DNA from: Spodoptera frugiperda
Lineage: Eukaryota; Arthropoda; Insecta; Lepidoptera; Noctuidae
Direction of reading: 5' to 3'
Length of the DNA stretch: 64,000 bases
Assembly (NCBI RefSeq): GCF_023101765.2
Contig: NC_064231.1
Span: forward strand, 7,392,501-7,456,500
Shown here piece after piece: positions 21,607-32,795 of this stretch (position 1 is the first letter of the stretch; each line of letters starts with the position of its first letter). Position numbers and translations under genes: made by a program. The notes beneath the pieces are model-generated. The model had not been told where the DNA came from, searched no databases, and saw nothing but the letters and a program-made list of their open reading frames with translations.

Positions 21607-21984
21607 CAAAAATGACGGATTCGAAATTCACATGTAATATTTTTGTTTTTAAGGTAACAGTATGTATGGCCAGACTAAGTATAATGAAAGGTTTCATTCC
21701 TATTTGATTAATGACTGTAACAAGTTTTCATCAGAAAAAAATTAAGAGTTTTTATAAGTAGCTGAATTTCGATTCGAAATTTTCTTATAAACTAACTTAT
21801 AACGCACCTTAAGACATAAATTACAATATCATACATATTTATAATTTACCGTTAAGATGAAGAATAAAGGGAAAGTCGATGCTTTCTGTTGACAACTAAA
21901 TGTTGCATCTTTTAGTAATTAATACATATGCAAACATTTTAACAATATCAATGCCGTCTTGCGTAAATAAATGGACTGGATTGG

Positions 21985-21992
21985 TATAAAAG
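21985..21992 (+). promoter_or_regulatory. TATA box, U2 gene
   Basis: TATAAAAG with initiator TCAGT at 22017-22021, same arrangement as in U1. Confidence 0.75.
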
Positions 21993-22085
21993 TATTAAAA
22001 AAATCTTCAATAGACATCAGTTAACAAACGATCATCAGATCTACTCACCTTTTCTTAAAAGAAAAAAAAAACAATCTTTACAAAA

Positions 22086-22909
22086 ATGAAATTCGCTGTG
22101 AGTATAACAAGTATAAGAAGCATTGTATTGAATTATCTTTGGGTTTGTGAAAATAAGATTTTTCTAAAATTTTATTATTTTTCTTCAGTTGGTTTTCGCC
22201 GCCACCATCATGGCTGTCTCAGCCGCCGGATTCGACCAGTACGGTCGCTACAAGCCCGCTGCCCCCTCCAAGCCCGCAGCGGTTGCCAGCCGCGTCTCCA
22301 GCAGCGACCAAGCTGCCAACGTCCTCCGTTACGACAACGTCATCAACCCTGACGGCAGCTACAGCTACGCGTATGTATCTCATACATTCTTATCATTCCT
22401 AAATCAAAAACAATAACATTGAATTTTTACATATTATTCTTGTGCCCATTTTTATAATTCCCTCTTATTTTTTACAGTCTTGAAACTGACAACGGTATCG
22501 CTGCTGCGGCTCAAGGAACCCCCAGAGACTTCGGTGGCAACCCCCCAGTAGTCCCAGTCGTCTCCCAGGGATCTTTCTCATGGACCTCTCCTGAGGGTCA
22601 GCCCATCGTCATCTCATACGTCGCTGACGAGAACGGATACCAGCCCACTGTAAGTACCCAGCCCACATGAGCGAAGGAGATTATGTGCGAGAAGACAAAA
22701 GGTTAATAATTATGAATATTGAACACACATCTCAATGTTGTAAGACTGTTGCTTACTTTTTATACTGATTCCTGAATTTGTATGCTTTCACTTGTTAAAC
22801 TGACATTTGCTTTTTATATTTGCAGGGTGACGCCATCCCCACCGCCCCCGCAATCCCTGAAGCTATCCTCAGGTCCCTGGAGTACCTCTCCAAGGTCCAG
22901 AAGAAGTAA
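22086..22909 (+). CDS. RR-1 cuticle protein, triplicated copy 2
   Basis: Exons 22086-22097, 22189-22370, 22478-22649 and 22826-22909, 450 nt, 149 aa. All splice sites are conserved with copy 1. The protein differs from copies 1 and 3 by one residue in my reading: NPPVVPVV instead of NPPIVPVV in the RR domain. Same signal peptide, RR-1 domain and AIPTAPAIPEAI tail, and the same Leu in ALETDNG. Intron 3 lost about 178 bp. The gene appears functional. Expression is likely similar to copy 1 because the proximal promoter is retained, but more distal DNA present in U1 is absent. Confidence 0.9.
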
Positions 22910-23834
22910 ACGACGAATAAACTAGTTTGACCAGGACGTGATATTTATATTGAAAATAAATTATTATTTATAATAAGAACATGCCATTCCGAATGGTTTC
23001 CGTGATTAAAAAATTATCAACTATTTTTCTGTTTTATTCCCTTACTTTTGATACCTACCTAATAATTTTAATTTAAATTAATCACAGCATTATCCTAATA
23101 AACGAAGATATTTCAAATATTAAAGAAATAGCTGACAAATATTAAATGAAATTCATAAATACTTTGCCATTGTACTACAACTTAAAGTACCTAATTAAAA
23201 TAAAAAAAAAAACAATTTTGGTGCGAATGACAATTTTGGCCTCATGTATTTGCATACAAATAGCAGATAATTTTATCTTCCTTAAAGATTTAAAATTATT
23301 AAGATCAACATATGGCTATAGCAATAAATCGAAAATGTACAAGTATACATTTTTGAAGTATGATGATGATCAAGTGATCATCATCATAGTTCCCATAATC
23401 CAGCACACACATACCATAATAAAAAAAATGTTACAGTAGGAGTTAACGTTAAAATTACCAATGTTTTAGTAATAAGTATTTGATTATATAGCAAAGCTAA
23501 GAACAGCATATTAGTCTAGAGGAGCTGACAAGGAATGTTCTGAGCTCCCAAGATCAAAAAGGAATGCCAAGAGGAGCACAGTCTTCGTTTTCCAAGTTGC
23601 ACAAATGTGATCTCTTTAAACGTAAAGCACACTCATACTAAGGGTACAGGATGCAATTTGAAACAGAGATTGGGAGTTGAATTAATGTCAACTTTAACCC
23701 ACGGGTACGCGGGCGAAGCCGGTGGCAGAAGCTAGTTATTAAGTTTACATTATTAAGTTTACATAAAGCTGTATGTATCTCCCTCTGCCCCGCAGGTGGG
23801 TGCTCAACTGTAAAACTAGTTGACGAATAAGTCG
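22910..23834. other. U2 3' flank
   Basis: Homologous to U1 17036-18457 without the Helitron. Contains the intact Helitron empty site at about 23483 and the Helitron terminus remnant at 23698-23735. Confidence 0.5.
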
Positions 23835-24890
23835 ACTGCAATACAGTCCTTTAAATGTTGAGGCCAGTTATCAATAGAAGCACGCACTCGGTCCATGGGA
23901 AAATTCTTCACTGCCAATCGTATAGATTGTTTTAGGGACTCCAAATTATCATGGCGTTTAGAACAAGCTATACTCTCTAAAACTGACCATAAATCATATC
24001 CAGTGGATTAAGATCGGGACTAGACGATAGTCAGTCTTCAGCTCTGATGAAGTCCGAAACGTTCCCTTCCAACCAAGACTGCGTGGACCGAGCTTTATGA
24101 CCCGGCGCCGAGTCTTGCTGGAAGGACCATACTTGGTTATTGAACATGGTGATGTTAAGGGGCTTAACTACCTTCTCAAGAATGGTATCTTGATACAGTT
24201 GTGCCGATGTTTTGATACCTTTTTCACAAAAAAAGGCTCAGTCACTCCTTCATAGCTAACACCCCACCAAACCATCACTGAAGTCGGATAAAGTCCACGT
24301 TGCACTCTGTCGATTAATTGGGAAGCTTCCTTAGAGCTTTGAGCATATGTAAATACGGTCATGTTGTTTGTTAAAATGTTGCTCAATTGTAAAACTTTTT
24401 TCACCCGTAAACAAAATTTTTCTGTGACCTCCCTTTTCGTACCGCTTCAGTGGTTGTTTCGATTTTACCACACTATTCTTCTTTAAATTGTCATTTAAGA
24501 AATAAGCAGTGCGTCTCCTATAGGCTGCAAGTCCTAAGCCATCTTTTATAATACGCGACATTGTTCTAGGTGTTATCCCAACTAGCAATCTTCCGACAAA
24601 ATCTTTTGCTTTCGGACAGGATTTCTTCGAATTATTTCGCTTACTGCTTTGGCTACCTTTTTCGTACGAACACTACGTGAAAGGCCAGATCTTTTTCTGT
24701 CACAAACAGAGGAAGTCTCATTGTATCTATTAATACCCCGCCCGGTACACAAAATTTTTTTACTAATACCAAGTGTATGGAGAGTTTTAAAAATTGCATT
24801 TTGCTCCATACCTACTTTGTGTGATGCAATCACAGTGATTCGGTTGTATAATGTATTGGCGCCAAAATGAGAAAACACAATTTTATTATT
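23835..24890 (-). pseudogene. Decayed maT-type (DD37D) mariner transposon, U2 copy
   Basis: Same fragment as in U1. Blocks on the minus strand: KVGMEQNAIFKTLHTLGIS, RKRSGLSRSVRTKKVAKAV, LFTGEKSF, MVWWGVSYEGV and SSPDLNPLDYDLW. The first catalytic Asp is Gly here too, so that loss predates duplication. The codon that is TAG in U1 before SFQQD is TGG here, so some lesions arose after duplication. A 3'-terminal portion present in U1 (19020-19082) is missing. Confidence 0.75.
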
Positions 24891-25267
24891 AACAATCGTA
24901 AAAAAATGACAGATTCGAAATTCAAATGTAATATTTTTGTTTTTAAGTGTAACAGTATTTATGGCCAGACTAAGTATAATGAAAGGTTTCATTCCTATTT
25001 GATTAATGACTGTAACAAGTTTTCATCAGAAAAAAATTAAGGGTTTTTTTAGCTGAATCGAAATTTTCTTAGAAACTAACTTATCAACGTACCTTAAGAC
25101 ATAAATTACATTACATACATATGTATAATTTACGGTTAAGATGAAGAGTAAAAAGTAAGTCGATGCTTTCTGTTGACAACTAAATGTTGCATCCTTTAGT
25201 AATTAATACATATGCAAACATTTAACAATATCAATGCCGTCTTGCGTAAATAAATGGATTGGATTGG

Positions 25268-25275
25268 TATAAAAG
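25268..25275 (+). promoter_or_regulatory. TATA box, U3 gene
   Basis: TATAAAAG with initiator TCAGT at 25300-25304. Confidence 0.75.
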
Positions 25276-25369
25276 TATCAAAAAAATCTTCAATAGACAT
25301 CAGTTAATAAACGATCATCAGATCTACTCATCTTTTCTTAAAAAGAAAAAAAAAACAATCTTTACAAAA

Positions 25370-26369
25370 ATGAAATTCGCTGTGAGTATAACAAGTATAA
25401 GAAACATTGTATTGAGTTATCTTTGGGTTTGTGAGAATAAGATTTTTCTAAAATTTTATTATTTTTCTTCAGTTGGTTTTCGCCGCCACCATCATGGCTG
25501 TCTCAGCCGCCGGATTCGACCAGTACGGTCGCTACAAGCCCGCTGCCCCCTCCAAGCCCGCAGCGGTTGCCAGCCGCGTCTCCAGCAGCGACCAAGCTGC
25601 CAACGTCCTCCGTTACGACAACGTCATCAACCCTGACGGCAGCTACAGCTACGCGTATGTATCTCATACATCCTTATCATTCCTCAATCAAAAACAATAA
25701 CATTGAATTTTTACATATTATTCTTGTGCCCATTTTTATAATTCTCTCTTATTTTTAACAGTCTTGAAACCGACAACGGTATCGCTGCTGCGGCTCAAGG
25801 AACCCCCAGAGACTTCGGCGGCAACCCCCCAATAGTCCCAGTCGTCTCCCAGGGATCTTTCTCATGGACCTCTCCTGAGGGTCAGCCCATCGTCATCTCA
25901 TACGTCGCTGACGAGAACGGATACCAGCCCACTGTAAGTATCAGTGTTTGACAAACTATACAACATGGTTGCTAAATTAAGGTTTATTGATGACCATTAT
26001 AGCTCTTTTAAAAGCGGATGTGATCCAAATGCCAAAGCTTCCGTAATTACAAGAAAAAAGTAACAAAACTCGTCTAAAAGTCCCAGGAGTGTCCATTGAT
26101 CAGATTTGGAGGAACTGGTTAGAGATACACATGAGCGAAGGAGATTATGTGCGGGAAGACGAAAGGTTGATATGAATATTGAACACACGTGTCAATGTAG
26201 TCAGGCTGTTGCTTACTTTTTATACTGATTCCTGAATTTGTATGCTTTCACTTGTTAAACTGACATTTGCTTTTTATATTTGCAGGGTGACGCCATCCCC
26301 ACCGCCCCCGCAATCCCTGAAGCTATCCTCAGGTCCCTGGAGTACCTCTCCAAGGTCCAGAAGAAGTAA
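25370..26369 (+). CDS. RR-1 cuticle protein, triplicated copy 3
   Basis: Exons 25370-25381, 25473-25654, 25762-25933 and 26286-26369, 450 nt, 149 aa; GT...AG at every intron. The protein is identical to copy 1 in my reading, with a few silent changes (for example GAAACC for GAAACT at the start of exon 3). Signal peptide 1-17, RR-1 chitin-binding domain, IPEAILRSLEYL tail. The 3' UTR resembles copy 1 more than copy 2, which has a deletion there. AATAAA follows the stop by six bases. Confidence 0.9.
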
Positions 26370-27150
26370 ACGACGAATAAACTAGTTTGACCAATTTAAA
26401 TCAACCACTGGACCACGATTTCATTAAGTTTTGTATATAGCTGCATTTCGTACTTCATTACTTATGAATGTTAGTACTGAATAATCAAAACGATGCCTAT
26501 ATCGCTCATAAGCAGGACGTGATATTTAAATTGGAAATAAATTATTATTTATAATGTAACGGTTTACAAATTAAGAACATGCATTAAAAAATATCTACAA
26601 ATTTTCTGTTTTAATCCCATACTTTTTATACTCACCTAATAACCCCAATGTAAATTAATTAGAGCATTATATACTTAATTATCAAAGATATTTCAAATAT
26701 TAAAGAAATAGCTGACAAAAATTAAATGGAATTCAAAGAATAAAAATACCTTGACATTGTACTACAACAGCGTAAAGTAATTTAAATAATAAAAATAAAA
26801 AAAAAACAATTTTGGAGCGAATGACAATTTTAGACTCATGTATTTGCATACAAATAGCAGATAATTTTATCTTCCTTAAAGATTTAAAATGATTATTAAC
26901 ATCAACATATGTTGACTATTGACATATGTCAATAGCAAGATATTGAAAATTTTCACTTGATCTTCTTCATAGTTCCCATAATCCAGCACACTCATACTAT
27001 AATAAAAAGGTTTGTTTTGGAGTTAATGTTAAAATTATCAGTATACCTATTTGATTATATAGCAAAGCTAAGAACAGCTTATTAGTCTAGAGGAGCTGAC
27101 AAGGAATGTTCTGAGCTCCCAAGATAAAAAAAGAATGCCAAAAAGTGATA

Positions 27151-30100
27151 AAAAAAGATTGTGCAGTCTTGGTTTTCCAAGTTGCCAACAAATGTGATTT
27201 CAATGGTTACATGGAATATCAAGAGCATTTTCCAGAACTGGTGCGTTTACTCTTGAACTCAATCTCAGTGTTAATGCAATTCCAGTCTAATAAAATTTCG
27301 TGAACGTTCGTTCGAAAATTTCGTTGAACTATTTTCTTTTAAGTGAAATGGGACATCAGCCAACAATTATCCCTCTATGCACTATGGAAGTACACCCAAG
27401 GACAATCCTCCGTTGATGCAGAACTATACTAACCATAAGATATGGTAAAAAGAAATTATAGGGGTATGGGTGTGGGTGGCTATAGAATAGTTAACCGGTA
27501 AAGTATGGTATACTATGGCCCCTGCTCCTGATCAATATTGATACTTACGGATAAACAGGCAGGGGGTCACTAGCAAACTCAATTAATGGACCCTCCGACT
27601 CAACATACGTTGAGTTACTTGGGGAAGGAGAGGCATCCTACGGCCATCGAGTTCAGCAAGAATTCATGTAATTCATCGAAACATCCACATCCAGTAGAAA
27701 GCAATAAATTAACACCACAGATAAAATTAAAATGTAGCTTAAATTTTGGAAGTTGGTTGAAAGTAATCTTTGTGGAAAAATCGAAAAAAAAAGCAATCAC
27801 GATGTCCAAAACAGTATTCCAAAAAAGTACCACTTCATAAGATGTTTTGTTAGTGCGCTACGCTGCGTGTTTAAAATGCGTTGCACATTTCATAACATTT
27901 AAATGTATGGCATTTAAACGAATAGACATTATTTAGGTGACACCTCAATATGAATAATTTTCGCAAACTTGATTTTGTTTCACGGGATAACAAGATGTTT
28001 GGTCATTTCTTATTTTAATTTTCACTCATCCATAATCTTGTTAGATTTACATATTTATTTATTTATAGCTGCAATCACATGTGACATTTTGTAATGAAAT
28101 CATCAATACTAATAAATCAGTGCATTCTATTTTATTATTAGTAGTTTTTTATATTTCTATTGTATGGATACCTATATAAAATTATAGATGAGGATAAATA
28201 AAAATTTAAATTTATTATCGATTATTATTAGTTACATATTTATATTAAAGGAGCGATCGAGTAGCGGGAGAATGGTCTTAGCTACCGATGGATAGGGCTC
28301 CATAATTATATTAAGTATTATACAATATACATATATGTACTAAATACATTTAAGGACGGAAGGGCAGGTAATAGAATCGTCAGAATGTTTGTAGGAATTT
28401 AATTAATATTAACATAATAAATAAAACAGTCCCTTATTTTCGACTTAAGTATTATACTTAGCTACACATTTAGCGATTTATTTCCTCTTTTTTTGTAATT
28501 TTTGCATTTATTTCTTCGCTTTCTTATTTTTTGTCAAAATAGAGAAAGTATTAATTTTAATCCTGATTATAATCTACCTAATCCATTTAGTTTAAGTATC
28601 AAATTAAATCACATTGCGTATCTACATCACTGACATTTCTGAATTTAATTGCCTTCCGTTACAAAAGATACTGAATTTAGAGCGATTTTTATGTTCTCAT
28701 GTATATTCAATGTAGTTTCTATCCGTTTGGTTCGTTTAAATCTCATAAATCACTGCGCAATGGCGTTTAGGATGATTTTATACTTGTAATGTCGAGTATC
28801 ACGCCTCAGGCGCTACATAACGATTATATTATTAAATTATTAAAATTGCCACACGATTAGTTACCTATTACCGTCATAATAAAATTAAATTCACAATATT
28901 TAATTGTTTGATGATTCATGACGGCATTTTTAATTTATTTGCATCCGCCAAAATGCAAACTATAATTAAGATGCAAATGATCGGACGTGCATCGAAATTC
29001 TTAAAACATTTGTTTTTAAGATGTGACGTTTGAAGTGCATTTTAAATTGTTTCATAAATATATTCTATCCATGGAAAAAAAAATATTTGTATATGCACTA
29101 TTTTTAGTTAACACTGCAAACTTTACATCTCTGAAAAAAGTTTTTTAACATTGATAGAAATTACCTTACCATGTTGTTGTTTTTCTTTTTTCTGTCTGCT
29201 ATCTTCTAACTCATTATTTCACTAACTGTCGTACCCAAATTAAATGATTACTTAAACTATTCCTCAGTAACGATTTTGTATCGAAAACAATTACTAACAT
29301 TCAATTAAATTATTATTTAACCCGGTCTAAGACAAATAATCATTTAATGACTATAAGTACGGCGGTAAGGCTCATTATATACCGAACTAAAATATATTAT
29401 GAGAAAAATAGGCCTTTGGTATGAGATGTATTAAATAATGTTGTAACTGTTACATATGCCTAGAGGGCATAACCGCACGATTGTAGCGTACTTGCGTACG
29501 ATGCTACATTTGTATGCCACCGTGTTAAAGTTCACTCCTTGTAACAAATTGAGCTTCAATTTAAAATCAATTAAGCGACTTAATACGTTTATATTGAACT
29601 AAATTAATAATTAAATAGTAAAGTCAGATTATTTTACATTTCGTTTAAATACTTAGTTATTAGAATTTAAATTCTAGGAACATACTAGTAAGTGTAAAAT
29701 TGAATGTATCTTAAAATAAAAAATAATGCTTTTCAATGAATAAATAGTAAAAAAGATAATGACATTGTACTCTATATGTCATTATAAATCACAGTAAATA
29801 ATTGATAAATATACAGATATAAGGTTATGTTTAAGCTAGTAAAGTTCAAATTTTCATTGAAAATGGTGTATCAGCTTAATTAAATGTAGATTTAGATACA
29901 TATATGACTTCAAATTAACTCGGTACATTTCGAAACAGTTTATCCTAAAGTTTGTACTTTACTGCATAAGTAAAGCTCACTTCTTAATGCTTGTTAAGAT
30001 TCAATACTTCATAACTGTGGTAGATACCATAAAATATTACGAGTACTAGCATAATATGTATAGCGTTACAATCTTTGCTTTGGCAGATGTCAAGAACAAA

Positions 30101-30613
30101 ACATAAAATCTGCTTAATGATACAACTAAATTAATAGTAAATATGATGAAAAAAATAGGTTTAAAAAATTTAAAATTCTATTTCGCCACCAATGATTTTT
30201 CCTGTTTTCCTGCTTTTCTCTTGAAATTTTTCCGAATTTTTCTTTGCTATAAACCTCACGGAGCCCGAGACCTTTCCAACGAATGCAAAACCGTGGAAAT
30301 CGGTTCGCGTGTTCTGGAGTTATAGTGTCAGGAAGTGCCCGACTAATTTTTCTATGTATTATAGATTTAACACTCTATGAGTATCAAAAATAAAAAAAGA
30401 CTGTAAAGTCTGCGTCTAAAGTAAAATATTACCACGAAAAGCCAATATTTCTACGAACAAATACCTTTTATGATCCACAGAACTTGACCTTAATATATTT
30501 ATAGAGCAGGAAAGATAGCCCAAGTGTTATTTTAAAACAAATTTCTAGTCTCGCGTCAAATTATTTAAATGTTATTGCAGTTCGCCGCCTAAAGTGGGTG
30601 GTTCCTAGAGCGA
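27151..30613. other. Intergenic AT-rich stretch
   Basis: No supported gene. Short frames on both strands at 27586-27840 are not recognisable. A GC-balanced imperfect palindrome lies at about 29485-29511 and a probable interspersed repeat at 30215-30363. Confidence 0.4.
30215..30363. repeat. Probable interspersed repeat
   Basis: Block ACGGAGCCCGAGACC, CCAACGAATGCAAAACCGTGG, GGTTCGCGTGTTCTGGAGTT ending TATTATAGATT. It is more GC-rich than its surroundings and ends in the TATAGAT seen at Helitron 5' ends on the plus strand. Recognised by recollection as repetitive; not duplicated in this window. Confidence 0.4.
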
Positions 30614-30621
30614 TATATAAG
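30614..30621 (+). promoter_or_regulatory. TATA box, fourth RR-1 gene
   Basis: TATATAAG, 74 bp before the ATG at 30688. Confidence 0.7.
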
Positions 30622-30687
30622 CCTGCGCGGATTTTTTACCCGCACACAAACTAGTTCAACGTAGCTAGACAATCTTAGATATTCAAT

Positions 30688-31543
30688 ATGAAATTCGCAG
30701 TAAGTAAATAAAAATAAATATGAATTTATAAATATTAAAAACCGAATAATATATTTAAAAAGTGATGTGTAAAAAAGTGAATTATAAGTGTTAGTAATTG
30801 GTTTTTCGGAATTCAGGTGGTGATCTTGGCGGTTGTGGCTGTCGCGAGTGCGCAGTTCAACAACAACCCCTACAACCCCTTCGCGTTCAACAACCAGCGG
30901 TACTACAAGCCCACTCCTGCGCCCCTCCGCTACCGCCCCGTGTCCATCACTCCCGCGCCCTACAAACCCGTCGTCTACACCGCCTCTACCCCCTCCCCAG
31001 TCGCTCCCGTCGCCGTTGCCAGGGTTGTCGCTGACGCTCGCAACGCCCAGACCCTGAAATACGGCAATGAAGTCAACCCTGACGGCAGCTACAGCTACTT
31101 GTAAGTATACTCTACATCTAGGTGACTATTACACTTACCCTGGAGACTTCGTATTAACGAAATATAATATTTTTTAGCTATGAAACCGACAACGGTATCG
31201 CCGCCCAGGAACAGGGCACTCCCCGCAACTTCGGTGGAAACCCCCCTGTAGCCCCAAGTGTAGCCCAGGGATCTTTCTCATGGACCTCTCCTGAGGGTCA
31301 GCCCATCGTCATCTCATACGTCGCTGACGAGAACGGATACCAGCCCTCTGTGAGTATAATGAGAATCACCTTTAAAAATTTTATGATTTAGGATTTATAA
31401 CGGAAGATAATGTTTTCATTTTAAATAATAATTAATGGTAAATAATTTAATTGCAGGGTAACGCCATCCCCACCGCTCCCCCAGTACCCGCCCAGATCGC
31501 CCGCGCCCTCGAGTACATCGCCCGCAGCGCGCCCAAGAAATAA
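30688..31543 (+). CDS. RR-1 cuticle protein, single-copy relative of the triplicated genes
   Basis: Exons 30688-30699 (MKFA), 30817-31100, 31178-31349 and 31457-31543, 555 nt, 184 aa. Residues 1-16 are a signal peptide (MKFAVVILAVVAVASA), mature start near QFNNNPYNPF. A 70-residue Pro/Tyr-rich segment (KPTPAPLRYRPV, APYKPVVYTA) follows, then an RR-1 domain: NPDGSYSYFYETDNGIAAQ, GSFSWTSPEG, VISYVADENGYQPS, and a tail AIPTAPPVPAQIARALEYIA. It keeps the consensus FYETDNG that the triplicated genes have changed. Exon phases match those genes exactly, so they share ancestry. 83 bp of exon 3 are identical at every site to the triplicated copies. Several overlapping AATAAA signals start near 31629. 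Confidence 0.92.
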
Positions 31544-32065
31544 GCTACGTCTGAACGACAAAACGTTTCCATAACAGTATAAAACGTACTTTATAAAATG
31601 AATAGTACAACTTAGATGTATTATCGAGTAAAATAAAATAAAATAAAATGTGATATATTATAACAACAACTTTTATTTACTATTTCTACGTAGTCGTTAT
31701 AATCTGTAACAATAACATGTTTGCGTGAAAATGTAAATAAAATATTGTTATCGTTATAACGGTTTTCTCATTTTTGGATAGGCCTTAGGCTAAACGTGCG
31801 TAATGGAACAGTTAGTTGTTTGATTACGCAAAAGAACCATAACATATGATTAAATATGGATCAGAAAGTATATTATTCCAGTTTACAACACGATAAAGCC
31901 AAATTGGGTGGAGTCGCATAAATTAAACCTAATAAAAAGTCACAGTGAATTTTATGAATATTTGTATGGCTATATTAGTCTTTTTAATTGTAAAAGAAGA
32001 CAAAGATATAAATATCTAAAATACGAATATTTCCCCAATAGTTTGAATTAAAAGGACACTTAGCC

Positions 32066-32160
32066 GATAAACACGCATGAAAAGATGACAGTTGATGAAG
32101 TGAAAGTAGCTCTGTAGTACTAGTAGTCTCTGTCTACCCCATGGCAGGCGTGAGAATACG
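32066..32160 (+). repeat. Interspersed repeat, GCATGAAAAGA family, copy 1
   Basis: ACGCATGAAAAGATGAC, TTGATGAAG..GAAAG, CTCTGTCTACCCCATGG, AGGCGT. Same order of words at 39545-39672. Confidence 0.6.
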
Positions 32161-32737
32161 TATGCATGTTTGAATAATTTTATTACAATGCTCAATATTC
32201 CTGTAACCTTTTAATCTGATCTACTCATATATGTCATTATCTATATAGGTTATTTTTATACAGAATTATTATTAAAATAAAATTGGACATCGAAATCGAT
32301 TATTGAAAAATTTACATTAAATATCGTTTTAGATTATTTGTTGCCAAAGCTATTATTCATCATAATTTTATTCAATGCCACGACTTCATTCTGATCGTTA
32401 TACAAATCATCAAAAGTAATTTTAGCGCTAGGTATAATAAAGTGGTATTTTTATACACATTCCTTAGGTGTAGGTATTATATGATAATAATATATAATAG
32501 TTGTTACGATGATAGGTACCTAAAATCATCGTTATTGCTTTGGTAAATCATTACGAACTAGACCGTTCAATTTGTTTAACTAGCCGTTTGCTGAGTGATC
32601 TTCATTTTAAAACGTACATTAAGAAACCTTAACCTAGGAACACAAGGTAAATTTTTCAGTAAAACTTTATAAAAAAATAAATAGAAGGTATTTATTTTTT
32701 TATAAAGTTTAACATTGTCAGTACTTAAATAGAGAAA

Positions 32738-32795
32738 AGCTCTACTATTTTCGAGTCACAGAGGGACTCTTCATCATGAGCAGCGTGCGCAGACG
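32738..32795 (+). repeat. Interspersed repeat, TTTCGAGTCACAGAGG family, copy 1
   Basis: TTTTCGAGTCACAGAGGGACTCTTCATCATGAGCAG. Related blocks at 40029-40105 and 57946-57993. Confidence 0.6.

Larger units (their letters stand above)
21607..24902 (+). repeat. Tandem unit U2 of the triplicated cuticle locus
   Basis: Second direct repeat. Relative to U1 it lacks about 720 bp upstream of the promoter, the Helitron, and the block matching 18460-19080. It has a shortened third intron (176 bp instead of about 353). Shares with U1 the maT transposon fragment, which U3 lacks. Confidence 0.8.
24903..27150 (+). repeat. Tandem unit U3 of the triplicated cuticle locus
   Basis: Third direct repeat. Begins ATGACAGATTCGAAATTC and follows U1/U2 until about AGAATGCC near 27135, after which the shared sequence fades. 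It contains no transposon fragment. A 20-bp perfect palindrome (26916-26935) is private to U3. Confidence 0.8.

Noticed and set aside
20882..21720. LTR pair formed by the 104-bp repeats on both sides of the GC-rich insert
   Set aside because: The same 104 bp also occurs at the start of U3 without any element, so it belongs to the tandem unit and not to the retrotransposon.
27586..27840. Overlapping open frames on both strands (84 and 72 codons)
   Set aside because: Low-complexity Lys/Ser-rich translation, no motif, no splice partners.
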